A stretch of 64,000 bases of DNA from Eutreptiella sp. 'Long Island Sound 2002'. Taxonomy: Eukaryota; Euglenozoa; Euglenophyceae; Eutreptiales; Eutreptiaceae. This document shows, one piece after another, positions 57,101 through 64,000 of the stretch. Each line of letters begins with the position of its first letter. The stretch's first letter is position 1. The stretch lies in assembly GCA_964036045.1 (NCBI GenBank), contig OZ038399.1:20481670-20545669 (forward strand). Reading direction: 5' to 3'. The position numbers were made by a program, and so were the translations under genes. Under the pieces are notes generated by a model. It was not told where the DNA came from. It ran no database searches and was given only the letters and a program-made list of their open reading frames with translations.

Positions 57101-60100
57101 CAAATGCTCTGCTACACGTGCGACGTGGTTCGTATGGTACACGAACATCATGATGCAGCTTGTTCTGGCCGGAGGGTTGAGTGGTTGTGATATGGGCAAT
57201 ATCAATTTGAAATGGGCATTGTGCGGGCACGTACTGTGAAGTTCAACCTGAAAATAGCGTCATTCGCGTGCAAGGGAGCCTAAAGCCCAGATTTGCGCAC
57301 ACGGGCAAATTCGGGCGAATTCTCTGCTACACGTGCGATGTGGTTCGTATGGTACACGAACAACATGCTGCAGCTTGTTCTGGCCAGAGGGTTAAGTGGT
57401 CGAGATATGGGCAATACCAATTTGAAATCGGCATTGTGCGGGCACGTACTGTTCGGTTCAACCTGGAAATAAGGTTATTCGCGTGCAAGGGAGCCTGAAC
57501 CTCACATTTGCGCACACGGGCAAATTCGGGAAAATTCTCTGCTACACGTGCGAGGTGGTTCGTATGGTACACGAATAGCATGATGCAGGTTGTTGTGGCC
57601 AGAGGGGTGAGTGGTTGAGATATGGGCAATACCAAATTGAAACGGCCATTGTGCGGGCACGTACTGTTCAGTTCAACCTGAAAATAGCGTCATTCGCGTG
57701 CAAGGGAGCCTAAAGCCCACATTTGCGCACACGGGCAAATTCGGGCAAATTCTCTGCTACACGTGCGATGTGGTTCGTATGGTACACGAACATCATGATG
57801 CAGCTTTGTCTGGCCTGAGGGTTGAGTGGTCGAGATATGGGCAATACCAATTTGGAATGGTCATTGTGCGGGCACGTACTGTTCAGTTCAACCTGAAAAT
57901 AGCGTCACTCGTGTGCAAGGGAGCCTGAACCTCACATTTGCACACACGGGCAAATTCGGGCAAATTCTCTGCTACACGTGCGGGGTGGTTCGTATGGTAC
58001 ACGAACATCATGATGCACCTTGTTTTGACCAGGGGGTTGAGTGGTCGAGATATGGGCAATACCAATTTGGAATGGTCATTGTGCGGGCACGCATCGTTCA
58101 GTTCAACCTGAAAATAGCGTCCTTCACGTTCAAGGGAGCCTAAACCTCACATTTGCACACACGGGCAAATTCGGGCAAATTCTCTGCTACATGTGCGAGG
58201 TGGTTCGTATGGTACACGAACATCATGATGCACCTTGTTTTGACCAGGGGGTTGAGTGGTCGAGATATGGGCAATACCAATTTGGAATGGTCATTGTGCG
58301 GGCACGCACTGTTCAGTTCAACCTGAAAATAGCGTCCTTCACGTGCAAGGGAGCCTAAACCTCACATTTGCACACACGGGCAAATTCGGGCAAATTCTCT
58401 GCTACACGTGCGACGTGGTTCATATGGTACACGAACATCATGATGCACCTTGTTTTGGCCGGAGGGTTGAGTGGTTGTGATATGAACAATACCAATTTGA
58501 AATGGGCATTGTGCGGGCACGTACTGTTCAGTTCAACCTGAAAATAGCGTCACTCGTGTGCAAGGGAGCCTTAACCTCACATTTGCACACACGGGCAAAT
58601 TCGGGCAAATTCTCTGCTACATGTGCGAGGTGGTTCGTATGGTACACGAACATCATGATGTACCTTGTTGTGGCCAGAGGGTTGAGTGGCTGAGATATGG
58701 GCAATACCAATTTGAAATGGGTATTGTGCGGGAACGTACTGTGAAGTTCAACCTGAAAATAGCGTCACTCGTGTGCAAGGGAGCCTAAACCTCACATTTG
58801 CACACACGGGCAAATTCGGGCAAATTCTCTGCTACACGTGCGACGTGGTTCGTATGGTACACGAACAGCATGATGCAGCTTGTTCTGGCCCGAGGGTTGA
58901 GTGGTTGTGATATGGGCAATACCAATTTGAAATGGGCATTCTGCGGGCACGTACTGTGAAGTTCAACCCGAAAATAGCGTCACTCGTGTGCAAGGGAGCC
59001 TGAACCTCACATTTGCACACACGGGCAAATTCGGGCAAATTCTCTGCTGCATGTGCGAGGTGGTTCGTATGGTACACGAACATCATGATGCACCTTGTTT
59101 TGACCAGGGGGTTGAGTGGTCGAGATATGGGCAATACCAATTTGGAATGGTCATTGTGCGGGCACGCACTGTTCAGTTCAACCTGAAAATAGCGTCCTTC
59201 ATGTGCAAGGGAGCCTAAACCTCACATTTGCACACACGGGCAAATTCGGGCAAATTCTCTGCTACACGTGTGACGTGGTCCATATGGTACACGAACATCA
59301 TGATGCAGCTTGTTCTGGCCGGAGGGTTGAGTGGTTGTGATATGGGCAATACCAATTTGAAATGGGCATTGTGCGGGCACGTACTGTGAAGTTCAACCTG
59401 AAAATAGCGTCACTCGTGTGCAAGGGAGCTTGAACCTCACATTTGCACACATGGGCAAATTCGGGCAAATTCTCTGCTACACGTGCGAGGTGGTCCGTAT
59501 GGTACACTAACAGCATGATGCAGCTTGTTCTGGCCAGAGGGTTGAGTGGTTGAGATATGGGCAATACCAATTTGAAATGGGCATTGTGCGGGCACGTACT
59601 GTGAAGTTCAACCTGAAAATAGCGTCCTTCACGTGCAAGGGAGCCTAAACCTCACATTTGCACACACGGGCAAATTCGGGCAAATTCTCTGCTACACGTG
59701 CGACGTGGTTCGTATGGTACACTAACAGCATGATGCAGCTTGTTCTGGCCGGAGGGTTGAGTGGTTGTGATATGGGCCATACCAATTTGAAATGGGCATT
59801 GTGCGGGCACGTACTGTGAAGTTCAACCTGAAAATAGCGTCACTCGTGTGCAAGGGAGCCTAAACGTCACATTTGCACACACGGGCAAATTCGGGAAAAT
59901 TCTCTGCTACATGTGCGAGGTGGTTCGTATGGTACACGAACATCATGATGGTCCTTGTTTTGACCAGGGGGTTGAGTTGTCGAGATATGGGCAATACCAA
60001 TTTGAAATCGGCATTGTGCGGGCACGTACTGTTCGGTTCAACCTGGAAATAAGGTTATTCGCGTGCAAGGGAGCCTCAACCTCACATTTGCGCACACGGG

Positions 60101-63100
60101 CAAATTCGGGCAAATTCTCTGCTACACGTGCGGGGTGGTTCGTATGGTACACGAACATCATGATGCACCTTGTTTTGGCCAGGGGGTTGAGTGGTCGCGA
60201 TATGGGCAATACCAATTTGGAATGGTCATTGTGCGGGCACGCACTGTTCAGTTCAACCTGAAAATAGCGTCCTTCACGTGCAAGGGAGCCTAAACCTCAC
60301 ATTTGCACACACGGGCAAATTCGGGCGAAATCTCTGCTACACGTGCGACGTGGTTCGTATGGTACACGAACAGCATGATGCAGCTTGTTCTGGCCGGAGG
60401 GTTGAGTGGTTGTGATATGGGCAATACCAATTTGAAATGGGCATTGTGCGGGCACGTACTGTGAAGTTCAACCTGAAAATAGCGTCATTCGCGTGCAAGG
60501 GAGCCTGAACCTCACATTTGCACACACGGGCAAATTCGGGCAAATTCTCTGCTACATGTGGGAGGTGGTTCGTATGGTACACGAACATCATGATGCACCT
60601 TGTTTTGACCAGGGGGTTGAGTGGTCGAGACATGGGCAATACCAATTTGAAATGGTCATTGTGCGGGCACGCACTGTTCAGTTCAACCTGAAAATAGCGT
60701 CCTTCACGTGCAAGGGAGCCTAAACCTCACATTTGCACACACGGGCAAATTCGGGCAAATTCTCTGCTACACGTGCGACGTTGTTCGTATGGTACACGAA
60801 CAGCATGATGCAGCTTGTTCTGGCCGGAGGGTTGAGTGGTTGTGATATGGGCAATACCAATTTGAAATGGGCATTGTGCGGGCACGTACTGTGAAGTTCA
60901 ACCTGAAAATAGCGTCATTCGCGTGCAAGGGAGCCTAAAGCCCAGATTTGCGCACACGGGCAAATTCGGGCGAATTCTCTGCTACACGTGCGATGTGGTT
61001 CGTATGGTACACGAACAACATGCTGCAGCTTGGTCTAGCCAGAGGGTTAAGTGGTCGAGATATGGGCAATACCAATTTGAAATCGGCATTGTGCGGGCAC
61101 GTACTGTTCAGTTCAACCTGAAAATAGCGTCCTTCGCGTGCAAGGGAGCCTAAACCTCACATTTGCGCACACGGGCAAATTCGGGCACATTCTCTGCTAC
61201 ACGTGCGGGGTGGTTTGTATGGTACACGAACATCATGATGCACCTTGTTTTGGCCAGAGGGTTGAGTGGTCGAGATATGGGCAATACCAATTTGAAATGG
61301 TCATTGTGCGGGCACGCACTGTTCAGTTCAACCTGAAAATAGCGTCCTTCGCATGCAAGGGAGCCTAAACCTCACATTTGCACACACGGGCAAATTCGGG
61401 CGAATTCTCTGCTACACGTGCGACGTGGTTCGTATGGTACACGAACAGCATGATGCAGCTTGTTCTGGCCAGAGGGTTGAGTGGTCGCGATATGGGCAAC
61501 ACCAATTTGAAATGGTCATTGTGCGGGCACGCACTGTTCAGTTCAACCTGAAAATAGCGTCCTTCGCGTGCAAGGGAGCCTAAACCTCACATTTGCACAC
61601 ACGGGCAAATTCGGGCAAATTCTCTGCTACACGTGCGGGGTGGTTTGTATGGTACACGAACATCATGATGCACCTTGTTTTAACCAGAGGGTTGAGTGGT
61701 CGAGATATGGGCAATACCAATTTGAAATGGTCATTGTGCGGGCACGCACTGTTCAGTTCAACCTGAAAATAGCGTCACTCGTGTGCAAGGGAGCCTGAAC
61801 CTCACATTTGCACACACGGGCAAATTCGGGCAAATTCTCTGCTACAGGTGCGACGTGGTGCGTATGGTACACGAACAGCATGATGCAGCTTGTTCTGGCC
61901 AAAGGGTTGAGTGGTCGCGATATGGGCAATACCAAATTGAAACGGGTATTGTGCGGGCACGTACTGTTCAGTTCAACCTGAAAATAGCGTCCTTCCCGTG
62001 CAAGGGAGCCTAAACCTTACATTTGCACACACGGGCAAATTCGGGCAAATTCTCTGCTACAGGTGCGATGTGGTTCGTATGGTACACGAACATCATGATG
62101 CAGCTTTGTCTGGCCTGAGGGTTGAGTGGTCGAGATATGGGCAGTACCAATTTGAAATGGTCATTGTGCGGGCACGCACTGTTCAGTTCAACCTGAAAAT
62201 AGCGTCATTCGCGTGCAAGGGAGCCTAAAGCCCAGATTTGCGCACACAGGCAAATTCTCTGCTACACGTGCGACGTGGTTCGTATGGTACACGAATAGCA
62301 TGATGCAGCTTGTTGTGGCCAGAGGGTTGAGTGGTTGTGATATGGGCAATACCAATTTGAAATGGGCATTGTGCGGGCACGTACTGTGAAGTTCAACCTG
62401 AAAATAGCGTCATTCGCGTGCAAGGGAGCCTAAAGCCCAGTTTTGCGCACACGGGCAAATTTTCTGCTACACGTGCGACGTGGTTCGTATGGTACACGAA
62501 TAGCATGATGCAGCTTGTTGTGGCCAGAGGGTCGAGTGGTTGAGATATGGGCAATACCAAATTGAAACGGATATTGTGCGGGCACGTACTGTTCGGTTCA
62601 ACCTAAAAATAGCGTCACTCGTGTGCAAGGGAGCCTGAACCTCACATTTGCACACACGGGCGAATTCGGGCAAATTCTCTGCTACACGTGCCACGTGGTT
62701 CATATGGTACACGAATAGCATGATGCAGTTTGTTGTGGCCAGAGGGTTGAGTGGTTGAGATATGGGCAACACCAATTTGAAATGGGCATTGTGCGGGCAC
62801 GTACTGTGAAGTTCAACCTGAAAATAGCGTCCTTCGCGTGCAAGGGAGCCTAAACCTCACATTTGCACACACGGGCAAATTCGGGCAAATTCTCTGCTAC
62901 ACGTGCGACGTGGTTCGTATGGTACACTAACAGCATGATGCACCTTGTTCTGGCCGGAGGGTTGAGTGGTTGTGATATGGGCAATACCAATTTGAAATGG
63001 GCATTGTGCGGGCACGTACTGTGAAGTTAAACCTGAACGTAGCGTCGTTCACCTGCAAGGGAGCCTAAACCTCACATTTGCACACACGGGCAAATTCGGG

Positions 63101-64000
63101 CAAATTCTCTGCTACACGTGCGACGTGGTTCATATGGTACACGAATAGCATGATGCAGCTTGTTGTGGCCAGAGGGTTGAGTGGTCGAGATATGGGCAAT
63201 ACCAATTTGAAATGGTCATTGTGCGGGCACGTACTGTTCAGTTCAATGTGAAAATAGCGTCCTTCGCGTGCAAGGGAGCCTAAACCTCACATTTGCACAC
63301 ACGGGCAAATTCGGGCAAATTCTCTGCTACAGGTGCGACGTGGTTCGTACGGTACACGAACAGCATGATGCACCTTGTTTTGACCAGGGGGTTGAGTGGT
63401 CGAGATATGGGCAATACCAATTTGGAATGGTCATTGTGCGGGCACGCACTGTTCAGTTCAACCTGAAAATAGCGTCCTTCACGTGCAAGGGAGCCTAAAC
63501 CTCACATTTGCACACACGGGCAGATTCGGGCAAATTCTCTGCTACACGTGCGACGTGGTTCATATGGTACACGAATAGCATGATGCAGCGTGTTGTGGCC
63601 ACAGGGTTGAGTGGTCGAGATATGGGCAATACCAATTTGGAATGGTCATTGTGCGGGCACGCACTGTTCAGTTCAACCTGAAAATAGCGTCCTTCACGTG
63701 CAAGGGAGCCTAAACCTCACATTTTCACACACGGGCAAATTCGGGCAAATTCTCTGCTACATGTGCGAGGTGGTTCGTATGGTACACGAACATCCTGATG
63801 CACCTTGTTTTGACCAGGGGGTTGAGTGGTCGAGATATGGGCAATAGCAATTTGGAATGGTCATTGTGCGGGCACGCACTGTTCAGTTCAACCTGAAAAT
63901 AGCGTCCTTCACGTGCAAGGGAGCCTGAACCTCACATTTGCACACACGGGCAAATTCGGGCAAATTCTCTGCTACATGTGCGAGGTTGTTCGTATGGTAC
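48146..64000 (+). repeat. 215-bp satellite array, right arm (~74 monomers)
   Basis: Continuation of the same satellite in the same orientation, running off the end of the window. It resumes at GGTTAAGTGGTCGAG, the exact point at which the left arm stops. A few monomers are shortened, for example near 62250 and 62455, where part of the AAATTCGGGC segment is missing. It is richer than the left arm in monomers with the TTGAG and TTGTG variants and in the GAATAGCATGATGCAGCTTGTTGTGG form. Confidence 0.97.
51190..54713 (+). repeat. 8-monomer (1720-bp) higher-order satellite duplication
   Basis: Monomers from about 51190 to 52990 are repeated at an offset of exactly 1720 bp (8 x 215) to about 54713, with the same order of rare variants. 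Markers include GTGAGATGGGC near 51381 and 53101, CGGGCCTATTGGGAC near 52143 and 53863, and ATATAAATTTG near 52468 and 54188. Only a handful of substitutions separate the copies. Confidence 0.85.

Noticed and set aside
17985-64000. CRISPR array from the regular 215-bp repeats
   Set aside because: The whole 215-bp unit is repeated without unique spacers and the context is eukaryotic satellite DNA.

Overview
This window is eukaryotic and almost entirely repetitive. It has no bacterial-style operons, and I see no rRNA or intact tRNA gene and no recognisable host gene. The only genes I recognise belong to one very large LTR retrotransposon of the Ty3/Gypsy chromovirus type, at about 30794-48131. 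I cannot place the host lineage. The primer-binding site matches 12 nt of the 3' end of an animal-type initiator-Met tRNA rather than the usual seed-plant form, which is weak evidence only.

Region by region. (1) 1-2691: about 100 copies of a 23-bp hairpin-forming minisatellite, interrupted and ended by two nearly identical ~145-bp cassettes with long G runs. (2) 2955-13880: a 10.9-kb GGGGCA hexanucleotide array containing internal segmental duplications. (3) 13881-14790: a block of CCGGATGTTCCAGTCCAGG units, then four copies of a repeat of roughly 85 bp. (4) 14791-15346: a second GGGGCA array. (5) 15347-16814: a low-repeat GC-rich island with no recognisable gene. (6) 16815-17984: a third GGGGCA array, again followed by CCGGATGTTCC units. 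(7) 17985-30793 and 48146-64000: one 215-bp satellite array, about 133 monomers in total, with local higher-order structure. The retrotransposon splits one monomer of this array.

The retrotransposon has 335-bp TG...CA LTRs that differ at 2 positions, a PBS-like site, a polypurine tract, an acidic Pro/Ser-rich ORF1, a Gag-like ORF, a pol first part and a pol second part. The first pol part has a retropepsin-like region reading DFG where DSG or DTG is usual, then a domain with a PPY motif. The second pol part has RT, RNase H, a zinc-binding integrase and a chromodomain. A 3.8-kb array of 127-bp units, stop-free in every frame I can judge, lies inside the first pol ORF. A hairpin-dense ~320-bp gap separates the two pol ORFs. 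The main coding blocks share one forward frame but are separated by three stop codons and two apparent frame changes plus that gap. That sits oddly with nearly identical LTRs. About 3.3 kb of apparently non-coding DNA lies between the pol stop and the 3' LTR; it holds a 13-bp perfect inverted repeat and two perfect pol III B-box-like motifs.
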